Part shown: positions 34,548 to 46,495 of the stretch, one piece after another
Layout of the letters: the number at the start of each line of letters is the position of its first letter
How positions within the stretch are numbered: the stretch's first letter is position 1
Assembly (NCBI GenBank): GCA_032718475.1
Contig: JAUCBJ010007156.1
Span: forward strand, 1 to 64,000
DNA length: 64,000 bases
DNA from: Nemertoderma westbladi
Taxonomy: Eukaryota; Xenacoelomorpha; Nemertodermatida; Nemertodermatidae
Reading direction: 5' to 3'
Notes under the pieces: model-generated
The model's input: the letters and a program-made list of their open reading frames with translations, nothing else
What the model was told of the DNA's origin: nothing
Database searches by the model: none
Program-made: the position numbers and the translations under genes

Positions 34548-36023
34548 GGAACCCAGTTCAAGAAGCGAACTGGAAAGCTATGGACTCATAGTGGACCCAG
34601 TGGTCACAAGTCCCAGATAGACCATATCCTGTTTCGTAGGAAATACAGGAACTCTATACAAGACTGTAATGCATTTACACTACGATCGTTCTCCAGTGAT
34701 CACCGCCTTATTGTGGCCAAGGTAAGACTTAGTCTGCGTGCTAGCAGAACAACGAAATCTGCCTTGCCGCGGCATGACTGGTCCTCTCTGTTGCAACAGC
34801 CAAGTGTGAGATCCAGCTTCACACTACAGCTGAGCAACAGGTATGAGGCTCTTGCCTCTGAGGCGGCAGATCACTGTGAGGGCTATACTGCTTTCACAGA
34901 GGCAGTTAAGTTAGCAGCTGCAGAAAAGTTCCTGTATACCCTCGAAACAGGAAACGGGCCCCCTGGACTGACAACAAAATTCAGAAGTGCCGAAATGACC
35001 TCTACAAGGCGCAGAAAGAGTCTCGACTCAAACAGACTACAGCGGCCAAGAATGCAGTTAAGGCTGCATCTAGGTCCCTGAACACGCAGTACTCTGTTAA
35101 TTTACAGGAGCTAATAAACCAACAGGTTGATGCCATCAATGATGCTGACGACAGCAGGCAATCATCCCAGGCATGGAGATCGATCAACTTGCTTGCTGGT
35201 CGAAAAAGCCAACCAACCACCAAGGTTAAGGCTGAATCACCAGCCGATCGCCTCAATGGTTGGAAGGCCCACTTTGAAAAGCTCCTCAATAATGACAAGG
35301 TATTGCCTGATAACTTTATAGAAGTAAAAGTGTCTGAGTCTGTACTCCCAGATATTCCCATTGGTGACATCTCCTTTGCAGAAGTGAAGGCTGCTGCAAA
35401 GAGCATTAAGACCAATCGGGCCAGTGGAGTAGATGGTGTTCCCCCTGAGGTCTTTAAAATACCTGAGTGTTTAAAGCTCATCTATCCCATCATAGAAGAC
35501 ATGTACAGTACAACAAGAGTCCCACAAGAAATGAAAACAAATAAGTTGGTGCCAGTTCCCAAGAAGGGCAACCTAACACTCTATGGTTCTTTTCGGGGAA
35601 TCTCATTGATCTCGATTGCTGCAAAGCTATACAATAGAATTATATTAAATCGCATCAGGGATCCCATTGAGAGACTGCTCCGTGGTAATAAGAATGGGTT
35701 CCGTAAAGGTTGTGGGACCATGGAGCCCATTTTGGCACTAAGAATGATTATTGAAGAGTTATCAAAAAAGAAAGACAGGCATCTGGCTGATATCTTTCTT
35801 GACTTCTTCAAGGCCTTTGATCTAGTCTCTCGCTCACGTATGTTCAGCATAAGTTTTTGCAGCAATCAGATCAGTATATGATGGTTCAACAACATTTGTG
35901 TCGACTGTTGACGGTGATACAGAACCATTTGAAGTGTTATGGGGCGTCCTCCAGGGAGACACACTTGCACCATTCTTGTTCATAATTGTTGTTGACTATG
36001 TTCTACGCATGTCCTTAGATCAT
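34548..36023 (+). pseudogene. LINE-A endonuclease end and RT N-terminal half
   Basis: It resumes the interrupted endonuclease with SQIDHILFRR and FSSDHRLIVAK (the SDH motif), then the linker, then RT motifs KTNRASGVDGVPPEVFK, KLVPVPKKGN, GISLISIAAKLYNRI and FLDFFKAFDLVSRS. A frameshift lies near 34925, and a short deletion of about 11 codons relative to copy 4 lies near 35855. It ends at the BEL-2 target site after VVDYVLRMSLDH and continues at 51925. Confidence 0.88.
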
Positions 36024-37214
36024 TGTTCGCGCTTTCAGACCTTAGGCAGTTTAACCCGCCTAATTTAGGTGTCTTTTAGTTTGTAAATCGACTTTAGCCT
36101 ATGACAAGTATTTGACACAAATAAACACTACATTAGCCGAAGCCAGCCTATGCGCGACCATTCACCCGTTGGATATACCCGGGAGACTGGATTCGGATGC
36201 TCTGACCTTATTGCGGTGTAAGCCTACTGTATTATTCGATTGTTCGTTAATATATAATCTCTGACAAATATTATTCACTTTCGGGAAATATTAACAGTTC
36301 CTTTAGGACGTGGCGCTCTAAATATGTAAACAGAGTTATGACTTATACTAAACACAACGGGATGGCTAATGATTCACGTATAAGGCGCATTCTTTAGGAG
36401 ATGCTTAGTTATCTGTCACAATCATACACACTACCGGTTGCGCACAATACTGCACACTGATCTGCCGACTTTTACTAATTTTAGTCACATATAAAGATAA
36501 TAGCAATTGACCCATGTAGTGCCTATGAAATAGCATTAGATTCACTTCAAAACCAATATCATATGAGTCGCAATTACTATATGTAACCTGTCTCTTACCT
36601 TCAGTATATCAAAAGATGGGGGTTTTATGATTCTTTATCGATATTATCCAGATATAACAATATTCCATCAACCGATACAATTAATAAACACTGACAGTAA
36701 ATAGCAGTAAAATAATGCGGTGTATAAGTTTGAGGTGCCAGGTATGACTGGACAATATAACAGTTATACGTTCTGGTGATCAAAGCCGTTCTAATGTTTT
36801 GCTAAAGTCTGAAACATAGAATAATTCCATAGCCGATGTTCATGGCATCAGGAAAAAAGGTAAACATAAACCATAATGCATTGCGCGATTTCCCGGAGGC
36901 CTCTGTGTAATGAACTGAAAATCGCTCTGATTGGTCGAGTGATTGCACAGAGTGGGCCTGAACAAAGAAAGTTCCACAGGTACACCAAATCAGCTGATAG
37001 ATGTCGTAATCTGAACTACACTGTGTAGAGAGTATTATGGCGTATTGCGGCATAAGATCGCTAGTTATGTCCGCTAAAGTACACATACAGAAAAATAGCT
37101 TTTTATGTCCACTAAAATACCGGTACAGTAAGGAAACGGCTTTTATGTCCGTTAAAACATCTACAGAGTACTTTGCGGGGAAAATGACTAGCTAATTCCG
37201 CAAAAGCTTTTACA
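36024..37214 (-). repeat. BEL-2 3' LTR (1191 bp)
   Basis: It is the reverse-strand counterpart of 50729-51919. On the plus strand it begins tgttcgcgctttcag and ends gcttttaca. It is preceded on the minus strand by the ctgggagcgg purine tract (37215-37224). Confidence 0.95.
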
Positions 37215-37292
37215 CCGCTCCCAGAAAATGGGATTTAATTCTATAAAATATAAAAAATCACAGTTTCTAAAATATAAAAATACTCTAAACAG

Positions 37293-39305
37293 TTAGTCTT
37301 TCTTGCGCGGACGGCGTTTACGCAGTTTTTTGAGGCTAGCAAGAGTCCTTTTCTCTTTGGAGCGAGCCACTTTACTAGGAGGGCTATAACTCCTGGGTGA
37401 AGGGTGCAATACAATTGCATCAGAAGGTTTAGGATTACGGTCGGTGTATCCACCGGTCGAGGTACCTGGTTGATCGATATCAACTTCAGTGGATCAAGGT
37501 CTAACGGCCTTTAGAGCGCGTCTTAGGACAGCAGCTCCTACGGGTCCCTGACGAGTCGTCTGGACACTGGCGGTAGGTGGACCGCAAATGGTGAGAAACT
37601 TTCTCGGTTTAATGGTTCTTTCCAGCTCGCTTTCTCGGGCTCGATATTCGTAGGGCCGTCGATGTACTTCTTGTAACTCAGGGTGTGAGTTGATGAACAA
37701 ATCGCCATACTCAGGGTCTTGACGGATGAAATTAATCAAATTGTATGAATGGAAATCGTTTGGATTAATGTTCCTGAGATATTTACGAACAAATTTAGTG
37801 GAAATACACTCACCAACACGCTTCATTAATTCGTAACTCGGTATGCGTGATTTTTGTTCCACAGACGCGAATAGATAAGGATGGAACGCATATACTCCTT
37901 CGTAGGCGCGTCCAGGGTAATAGCGATGGCGTGACTCACAATGTAAATCCGCATTTGCTTCCCAAGCTCGGATGTAGCGCAGGGTAATCATTTCATCTAC
38001 GCTTTCCAGATCGCGGTTAAACGGGCAATCAAAACTGGCATGTCCTTTAAGTTGACAGTGATGGCATTGAATCATGAATTGTGGGCAGACAGCAAAAATA
38101 TGCAAATTATTGAGTCTACAATACGCACAATAGATTTCCATCACCGGTTGTTCATGGAAATAGGAACAAGGTACGTCTGAGTCCATAGGGGTGAAATGAT
38201 CTCTCGATGCGCATAATCGACAACGTTCTCGAGAAACATATTTAGCGTGCCGATAATCGTATGCGGTGAGACATTGTGGACCTTGATACCATTCTAAGAT
38301 GTAGTCTTTGTTGCTGCTCCGAGGCGCTGTAGGCTGAATTTCCTCGGATTCTAAGCATATTGGTTCGTCTTCCAATTGCATAGCTGAGGTAGATGTGGCT
38401 GTTTCTTCAATCGGACCCACTGTCTGAACTTCCACGACAGAATAACCCGTGGGTATTCGAGGTCTTTGTATAACAGATGAATGTAAGTTCTGTGTACAGA
38501 CGTCCTTGAAAAGGGCGAATCCCGCACTGTCTATCCTCTCCGAGGCTGAGTCTCTTAGGCTGAGCTTTGTCAGAGCGCGGTCCTTGAACTGACTATCAAT
38601 GTTACGGAACGGAGTCAGAAAGCGCCTGAAACATTCGAAGCGGATGAATTTATTGTTTTTATCCAGCTTGGCGAGCTTGGTTCCAAGTATTAATGGATGG
38701 GCGCGTATGGTACGACTGCACACATCGGCTAGCCAACCGGCAAGTGCGGCGTTTTCAAAGATTGTGTATATAGCTAAAGAGGGACGAAGTGGAACGCTCA
38801 TAAAGCTATACACGGCGCCAGGTGCGGTCAATGGTCCGTCAAAGTATAATCGAGAATAATGATCTCCATATACTTGTTGGTAGTGGATAGGATTTCCAAC
38901 CATGAAATTCCATCCGTATTCTTGAAAGGCAAGATGTCCGATGGAGGTTCGTTGTACTTTAGTAATGCCGCTGGGTGTATTTGTATAAGTAGTACGGAAG
39001 AAACCTCGGCCTTCTGCCCAGGGAGCAATCAGCTGAGTATCGACGAAAGGATATGGAATGTTCTCCATGTTCCGAAAGTCGTTTTGGAGATCTCCATAAA
39101 CAGCTGAGCCGATTTTAAGGATTCTTTCGTTGAACAACATCTCGAGCACGGGCTGAGGCAACATCGATCCATCGATGCCCATGGCCGGTTTGCGCTCGGT
39201 GTCAGTGACGTAACGCTGCGCGAGCTCGAATTGTCCATGTCGGAGTTTCTTTTGTATCTCGGTAAGGGTCTCAAAAGAATAATCAATCACATCGGAACAC
39301 GCTCA
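37293..39305 (-). pseudogene. BEL-2 ORF-X3: core domain, two zinc knuckles, basic tail
   Basis: The open part 39290-37494 is 598 codons. Core (residues about 50-160): LPQPVLEMLF, ILKIGSAVYGDLQNDF, FVDTQ, TPSGITKV, VYGDH, in the same order as in BEL-0. Residues about 340-415: ILEWYQGPQ, then CAYCRLNNLHIFAVC and CHHCQLKGHASFDC, two CCHC knuckles. A TGA at 37494-37496 interrupts, but the same frame continues to a TAA at 37293-37295 with a Lys/Arg-rich end (KKLRKRRPRKKD). A TGA at 39303-39305 separates it from upstream codons in frame. No signal peptide or hydrophobic span is visible, so not an envelope protein by appearance. Nucleic-acid binding is inferred from the knuckles and tail. Confidence 0.78.
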
Positions 39306-40224
39306 AGTAAATACGTGGGTAGAACCAGATAGTCCTCTTATATGTATCATGCGCGTAGTTCCCAGTTCTCCAGCCGGAACGCTACTCTCATTATCGTAAG
39401 TGACAACTCCATACATCTCGATAACATTAAGAGTCTCATTCCATTCTTTTAGTGGCGTTTTCTAGAGTCATTCCCACTGGATGCCACAAGGTAGCGCATT
39501 CGCTAGCATTAGGTAGATCTTTATACTTTAAATAGTGTGTAGTATATGTTTCCACATCTCCATACCGTTGTATTCTTTCCTCCTCGAATAACACGTCGAG
39601 ATTCCAATGGACTAATCGAGTTTTGATGAATCCATCAAGATTATACGGAGGTATTGTCTCTTTCTCTATTCTAGAAATATTATAGGGTTTTCGAAATGAG
39701 TTTACTTTCACTAGCTGATCCAGATGTTTCTGTAGTTGTTCGAGTTCGACAAGATCGAGAGGATTTATGAGAGGTAGAAACTTCAGGTTATTTGTAGGAT
39801 CCTCTGGTTTTACCATGTAATATTGAGTTAGATTGACATAATAAGGATGATCTTTAATCCCATAAAACGAGTTCGGTAAAGGTCTAGCACGTATGTTAAC
39901 TTCGTGTACCATACGACGGACAAGATCTGCTCTATTGTCCGGAGGTTCAACGAGTATACCATCGACACGAGCGGCCTCGATTGGCGGACGTTGCAACATG
40001 GGAGCGTCAGCGATAAGATCTCTAGATCTTAGGTTGAGATCAACCGGTTGAGGTTGCGCCGTGGCGAAGAGTTTGTCTCCGAAATGGGGAACCATCGAAG
40101 GATGAATGATGGTTTTAGAATAAAGATCAGTCATAAGGATTTGAGTTTCTGGTTGGGCTAAAGCTGCTTCTTCCCTCTCATCCATTTCTATGTGTCTCTC
40201 CTCGAGCTGATTTTCCTTCGTTTG
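39306..40224 (-). pseudogene. BEL-2 ORF-X2: middle section of ORF-X
   Basis: The 249-codon open part (40185-39436) lies in the same frame as ORF-X1 and directly follows its TGA. It reads QTKENQLEERHIEMDE before the first Met. Visible text: a polar, acidic N terminus, a central VNLTQYYMVKPEDPTN and VELEQLQKHLDQL segment, and aromatic-rich EEERIQRYGDVETYTTHYLKY. A one-base shift near 39440 moves the reading into the frame of ORF-X3, so the ancestral frame probably ran through both. No known domain recognised. Confidence 0.65.
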
Positions 40225-41616
40225 TCATTGGAAACGCTCGTCCAGGAACTCTTGTAGAGAATAAGTTCGTCCAAGTTCGATGTCTTCTTCAAGGTTTTGG
40301 ATTTCTCGCTCGAACTGGGGTAAAGCTAATTCCTTCACCGCTTGGACTTGTTGCTGCAGTTTGCGTTTCTCTAAACAATCGTAAGTTCCCTTTCCGATCT
40401 TTTGCCGAATAGCGTCTAACGCGTTTCGTACAACGCTCTCTTCGACTTCAGTAACGGGTTGTATCGGGTTTAAGCCTGGACGGTTGTAGGGATCAAACGG
40501 CGATATTAGATGACCGTGTCCTAATCCGGCTAGGTAGGGTTGGCGAATATCTAGCGAGCCCACTACCGGAGTACCGCCGATTAATTGCTCGGGTAAGACA
40601 AGGCCTTTAAACAGTGAGTATAGTTCAGGGGGATCCGTTATACTATTAGGATCTAGAGTTTGAGGTCTCACTAAGGAATGAGGAGGTCTGACCGAGTATT
40701 CCGGAACTCTGATCATTGGTTTGTTTAAGGATCGTTTCAGCCGAGCGAGCGTAGGTGGTATATCGATCAGGTTTCGCTCGAAACTCCCATAAGTATACCA
40801 TGTAAAACTGTGTTTAGCGCAACATCTCCGCGGATGTTTATGTCTTTCCGTTTGTTGATTGGGTCTAGGGCATTCGTCGCAGTAATACCAGAGACGCAAG
40901 TCCTGCAGGGGAAACGCGGGTGATCGTTCGCCAGTTTTACAATATTCCTCCATCTGTTCGAAGCTATCTGGGACGACAGGTAGAGGTCGATCTGCGGTAA
41001 GATACATCATAGTGAAATAGAGCCGTTTGAGTTCTACCATAGGATCATGATGTATACCTTGAGGATATCGAGTTTCTAGATTTTGCTGACTGGCAACATT
41101 GAGATAGGTTTCTCTCAGAAATTCCAGATAATCGTTGAAGTCGCTGCGTTTCTCTGGCTCTTCAACGTCTTCTCTTTCGAGTCTGTTTCGAATAGAATTC
41201 TCGTGTTCTATTCTTGGTTTATCGTTACGACTCCGCTGGGCATGATATTTAAATAAAACCATTTCCCTTTCGGTGTCCTATCGATTTACACAATACAGAC
41301 GATGTGGACACCGAAAGGGAAATAAAACCATTTCCCTTTCGGTGTCCACATCGTCTGTATTGTGTAAATCGATAGGATGGCCGGTAGTTAAGAAGTCCAT
41401 ATACGTACCATTACGATGCGTATAGCGAGCGGTGAATTTTCTATAGTCCAATTCACGCGTAAGTTGCTCCTGGGACATTGGCGGTTCGATATAACGACCA
41501 TCATCCTCCGTAGTAGTTGGACCAGCGTCGCCGCGTATCAAGCTATCAACAAACGCTTGTAAAGGTAGAGTTTAACACTCCCTGATACCAAGATCATCTT
41601 CTATCAACTCAGTCAT
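40225..41616 (-). pseudogene. BEL-2 ORF-X1: N-terminal section of ORF-X
   Basis: It starts at the ATG 41614-41616 (MTELIEDDLG), has a TAA soon after, then the YIEPPMSQEQLTRELDY segment (41541-41278). A perfect 47-bp palindrome then splits what was continuous coding. The 345-codon remainder (41262-40225) includes WYYCDECPRPN followed by PRRCCAKH, a candidate Cys/His metal site, and a C-terminal coiled-coil-like stretch (KRKLQQQVQAVKEL to QNLEEDIEL). It ends at a TGA at 40225-40227 that is also present in BEL-1. No match to a known family is recognised. The whole ORF-X from 41616 to 37293 would be about 1400 codons. Confidence 0.72.
41251..41376. repeat. Perfect 47-bp palindrome with a 28-bp direct repeat
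   Basis: 41277-41323 and 41330-41376 are exact reverse complements with a 6-nt spacer (aaaacc). In addition the 28 bp at 41251-41278 recur at 41320-41347. The two together look like a copying strand that folded back and then returned to its template. The palindrome sits inside ORF-X1 and separates codons that are contiguous in the corresponding BEL-1 sequence (20640-20700). Confidence 0.93.
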
Positions 41617-43250
41617 ATCGGCTATATGAGTTTATCAATATGATAGTGAGTTTATATTTAGGCTAGCGGGCGTCGCTGCCTACCCCCTTTTTGCCCCCGG
41701 ACAGTTAGAGATTCTCAGCGCCGATGTACCGTTGTCGCTGTGTTTTTGCCAACATGTAGCCACACCACGACAACGATAACCGGCACAAGTCACTCCACTG
41801 TCCGTCCCAAAGGCTTCGATTTACTTCAGGTTCTTATGGCAGCGTTAGGGCTACTTTCACAATTGCGACTCGCTACTGTAAACACACTTTAGTAGTAACA
41901 TTCACCTATAAACGCACAAATTCCACACAACTGTCACAGATCGTACACATTCGGGCCATTTGTCCGTTAGTCAGTGCCTTACAGAATGTCACGTTATTAT
42001 TATGTATCCTTGGATACTAACAGTGTGCTATTTATTCCCTATGCTATTCAATGGGGCAAGCTTTCTATTGTTCTTTTACTCACTTCTAATTCTAGCGTGG
42101 TTGTTGCTATGGTGACACTATGGAAAGCTAGCAGTAGAATTAGGGTAATTCTCATGCATACAGATCTGGGATGCTATTTAATAGTAATTCTTTAATTGTC
42201 AATATCCCTCTTTATATATGATTTTATGAATTTTATCGGCTATTGACTGTATATTGGAGATTCTCGCACACTAATACACTTAATAGGGTGAATCTCCGCT
42301 CCCATGATCTATTAATTAATGGAATTTTGGGAATGTTATAAATTGTATAAAATGACAATTTATCAAATTCATTAAAAGAGATGAATTAGCGTTTATTCCC
42401 GTAAATTTCATTATTTAATATTAAAATATATACAATTTTATTCCAGAACAAGTCTGGGGACTGGGATCCTTGATTCTAGGGATTTGTTCTTTTAAGAGTA
42501 TCGGTAAGTGCTATGATATCTTAATCGACTAGAATTTTAAAGGATCTGAAATTTGACAGATTTTATAAATATTAATAATTAATATTTAGAATGGGCACCT
42601 GTTTATTCCAGAACATGTCTGGGGATGTTAACCACTGATTCTAGAATTTTGTCTTTCAAGTATATCGGTGGGTGCCGCGATATCTTAATCGACTAGAATT
42701 ACAGATGGTCAAAGGGTTTAACAGATTTATTTTGCGTTTTTACGCTACTGTTAAAGAGACATCACGCTACTATATGTATTATTTAATATACGGTATGAGA
42801 GCAATATCGCACGAAGCAATGTCAGTGTGAAGAGGAAAGTCGTTTCCAAGGTCTACCCAGAGCTTGGTTTAGCCGAGACACGAGGATCTGAACTTTGCAT
42901 TCCTAATACTCTGCCTACCAATAATACTTAAATATAGTAGGAGCTTTATTGTACTTTAATAAGTACGGATATTTCATCTTACTGTAGTCACGTATTTATA
43001 ATGTAATACGGACAGTAAGGAAAGAGAAAAAGAATTATTTCTCGCCGTCGCACTAAATATATAATATATAAGTAATTAAGTAATAAACACTAATATATTG
43101 CACTAATCTACCAAATAATTGCTAAAATAACATTCTACTAAATAAAATTAAAGAAAACGATTATAATAAAATTACATAATAATACATACATAAATATAAA
43201 AATATAAAAATATACGAAATAATATAGTCACACACCCGCTCCTGACGGTA
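41617..43250 (-). other. BEL-2 spacer between integrase and ORF-X
   Basis: This is 1.63 kb without coding signal, colinear with the BEL-1 spacer. It contains the strongly conserved block 42780-42925 (near-identical to 19064-19206) and the pair of direct repeats marked by gatatcttaatcgactag at 42515 and 42679. Confidence 0.7.
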
Positions 43251-44608
43251 TCACGTTGGGGAGCCCCTAGATGTTGGTTGGATTAGGGAGGTGCTCGTGG
43301 GAAGAGTTTCTTGCTTTCCATAGTTTCCGGAGAGTTCTCTGTCTCTTTCCAGTAAACATAAACGACCAACTGGGCGATTGAGCTGCTGTGTCTCAAAGAC
43401 AATTCCCGGTTTCTTGAAGTTACGTCGCATGACGACGAGTTCCACCAATCGCACCAAACCATCATTCGAGATATGAGTCTCGATGATACGACCTGTCTGC
43501 CACCGTTTACGTGGAAGGTCGGGATCCACAATAAGGACCATGTCTCCAGCGCTGACGTTTTCTTGCTGCGCAAACCACTTAGTTAGAAGTTGTAGCGTGG
43601 GCAGATAATGTTTTTCGAAATGGTCAGCGAAACGACGGGATAACAACTGCATAAGTTGCCAAGTCTGCCGGCAGTATTCGTCTCCGTCTGTGATTTCCGA
43701 TCGTGGGAGCATGGCTACAGGTTTTTTCAGTAGGAAGTGCGCGGGTATTAGCGCTTCCAGGGAATCGGGACTCGATGAGACTGGCATAAGCGGTCTCTCG
43801 TTAAGATAGGCGGCGATTTCCTCCATTAACGTCCGCAAAAGTTCGTGAGATACGCGCGGCACGGCACTATAAAGTGAAATGCAGTCTTCACGCTCTTAAT
43901 TAATCTCTCCCAACTTCCTCCCCACCAAGGGGCATCGGCGGCGTTGAAGGTACAGCTAGACGCTGTTATCCTTAGCTGGTCGTCCACCTGTCTTTGGTTC
44001 CAATCTTTGACGTAAGCCTTGATTTCATTGTTGGCACCAATGAAGTTCGTTCCCTTATCAGATTTCATCGTGTTACTAGTTCCAAAGCGAGCGATCTGTC
44101 GGCATAAGCTCAATAGAAAGCTGTTGGTAGATAAATCGTTCACCATATCGAGATGGATAGCTCTACAAGTCATACAAACAAAGATGACACACCATCTCTT
44201 GACTATAGTCCTAGCACGATATACTTCAATAGGGCCAAATAAATCTACACCGGTATTAGTGAAGGGTGGTTCATAGAAGCTTACTCGTTCCCTAGGTAAT
44301 TCTGCCTCTCGCTGTGTTAAAGGCCTACTGAATGCTTTCCTACAGGGTATGCAGTTCCTAAGAACTTGGTTCAGAGCTCTACGGGGTTTATAAAAATAAT
44401 AGCGTGTTCGAATTTCGCTAAGAACTCGTTCTCTACCAGCATGATAAAGTTTACTGTGAACATCTACAATCATCTTGATTTGTATTTCAAGATTTCTAAT
44501 GAGTATGGGAAATTTAGAGTTGAAGGATAATGGAGCATTAGTTAGTCTTCCTCCAACGCGTATTAACCCATCTATCATTGTGCTAGAGAAACGATCCCTT
44601 AAGCGCAT
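43251..44608 (-). pseudogene. BEL-2 integrase
   Basis: The N-terminal zinc site is intact (H51, H56, C86, C89 of the 44608 frame). The core has D122 (GVDLFGPI), D184 (KSDKGTNF, usually SDNGT) and E234 (GGSWERLIKSVK). A frameshift near 43850 moves to the 43862-43251 frame, which holds the end of the core (YLNERPLMPVSSSPDSLEAL) and a DUF5641-like C terminus (SAGDMVLIVDP, then IETHISNDGLVRLVEL). The D-D-E residues are present, so inactivation rests on the frameshift and the TGA at 44612-44614 that separates integrase from RNase H. Confidence 0.88.
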
Positions 44609-44611
44609 CTG

Positions 44612-46489
44612 TCACAGGAAATACTTATCGGAATCCTCATAGCATTGCAGGAGTCTCAGTATCTGTTTATTGCTTTCTTCATGCTCCTGGTAACTGATCT
44701 TCTCCTTTAGAAACCTGTTGGATATCTTGTATTTGGGAAGATCTTTAACAACATGGACCTGCACGGATGTCAATGGAGCATTATCACTAGTGGTCTTTGT
44801 CCTGGAATGGTGATGATGAAAACATCGCTTTAAATATGTAACGGCCTTACAGTGCCGATTCCAGGAACTATAGTGATGTATAGCTCTCTGCAGGAGGGGT
44901 GAGAGTCCTCGCGAGACGTCTGGCATTCCAGTTTTCCAATCTCTTTCTCGAATTTCCACAACAGACTTATTTGTGGCGGGGAATTGCGGATACAAAGCAT
45001 CGTCTCCGGAAATGTGCAATACCGACAGATCTATCGCAGGTTTAAATAACTTCGATTTACTCACCCGGGTTTTAGGTTTGACTTTCTCCGCTCCCTTGGC
45101 CTGTCTAATCTCCGCTGTAGTAAGATTAGGAGGCCATTCATCTTCTTCTTTGCTGAGGAAGTCGGGTCCACCTAACAGGTCTGGAGTATCTATCAGTTCT
45201 TGTGGAGTTGCTCCCCTGGAGGCGATGTCTGCTGGATTAATCGTTCCGGGGCAATGTTTCCATTGATCTATCTTCGTGCGACTAAGAATAATAGCTACTC
45301 TATTGGTAACAAAGACGCTGAACTGACAGACTTCGTTGGTAAGATACTCCAACACGAGTAAAGCATCGGTCCAATAAACAGTTTTCTCCAGTGGATAATC
45401 GATCTGTTCTGTTACATTCCGGCCGATGGTGGTAGCGTATAGAGCCGCTTTTAACTCCGCTCGAGGAACCTTTAACTTGTTGTTAATCAAGGCCTTAGAG
45501 GTAACTAAGGCGACTTTTATTCCATCCGGAGTTTCAACTCTCAGGTAGGCTACTATACCTATTCCCATATCGCTGGCGTCTCCAAACACATGGAGTTGAT
45601 AGGAATACGTAGGGAGAACATGACCAAAATAGGAACGGGAAATTATAAAATTCTCGATGGCTGGTAGAGAATCTTCCCATTTCATCCACTTCTTTAATAG
45701 TTCTCCCTTAAGCGGATCATCCCATGAGTGGTTTTCAAGCCACATCTGTTGTACTAAACTCCAAGCAATCAATATAACTGGGCTAATAAATCCCAATGGG
45801 TCGAAATAAGTGCTCAGGATACTTAAACAAATCCGTTTAGTCTGAACTGGATTATCTCGCTGTTTTAGCTGAAAAAACAGGATATCTCTCTCCGTGTCCC
45901 ATTTCAAACCAAGAGTTTTGGTTTCTGGAAGATCGTCCTTGATTAGGTCTAGGTCTTTCGCTCCTCGGTCTTCTACCGGAATCGATTCCAGAAACTCACG
46001 GGAGTTGCTGGTGAATTTAGTCAATCGAAATCCACCTCTTTTCAAGCACTCTACCGTCCCTTTGGCGACGTCAATGGCTTCTTCCACTGATGGGAGGGAC
46101 TTTAAATTATCGTCCATGTATATATCCCGTTTGATGTTGTCTATCACCTCCTTAGAGAAGGCGTCCCGGTTGTCATCAGCAGTGGTTCGCACTACTGAGC
46201 AGGCGTTTGAAGGGCTTGAGATGATCCCAAAAGCCTGGATGGTCATCCAGTACTCCACCGGTTTCTGGTTGAGGTCTCCTTCAGGCCACCACAAAAATCG
46301 TAGGCTGTCTCGATCCCTATCCAGCGCCTTGACTTGTAAGAACATGCCTTCTATATCGGAGGCGAAAGCGATTGAATATTGTCGCAATCTTAAGAGTATT
46401 CCCAACAAGGATTGTTGGGTTGTTTTTGTATTGGATTGTTTTTGTAAGTTGGGTCCGGGTAATAACTCGGAATTAAGTGATTGGCCCAT
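44612..46489 (-). pseudogene. BEL-2 reverse transcriptase and RNase H
   Basis: A 625-codon open frame. RT: AFASDIEGMFLQV (motif A), IQAFGIISSPSNAC, and the catalytic YMDD at residues 124-127, then ECLKRGGFRLTKF and STYFDPLGFISPV. RNase H: D304 (FGDASDMGIG), E345 (PRAELKA), D374 (YWTDALLVL), then NPADIASRG. The N-terminal RT residues, protease and nucleocapsid are deleted, with the junction near 46495 inside GQSLNSELLPGPN. A ten-residue Lys/Gln/Thr insert follows the junction. It stops at TGA 44612-44614 with integrase continuing in the same frame. Confidence 0.88.
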
Positions 46490-46495
46490 GTAGAG

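Noticed and set aside
37293-41616. ORF-X as a retroviral-type envelope gene
   Set aside because: Position fits, but no signal peptide, fusion peptide, furin-like site or membrane anchor is visible, and CCHC knuckles with a basic tail point to nucleic-acid binding.
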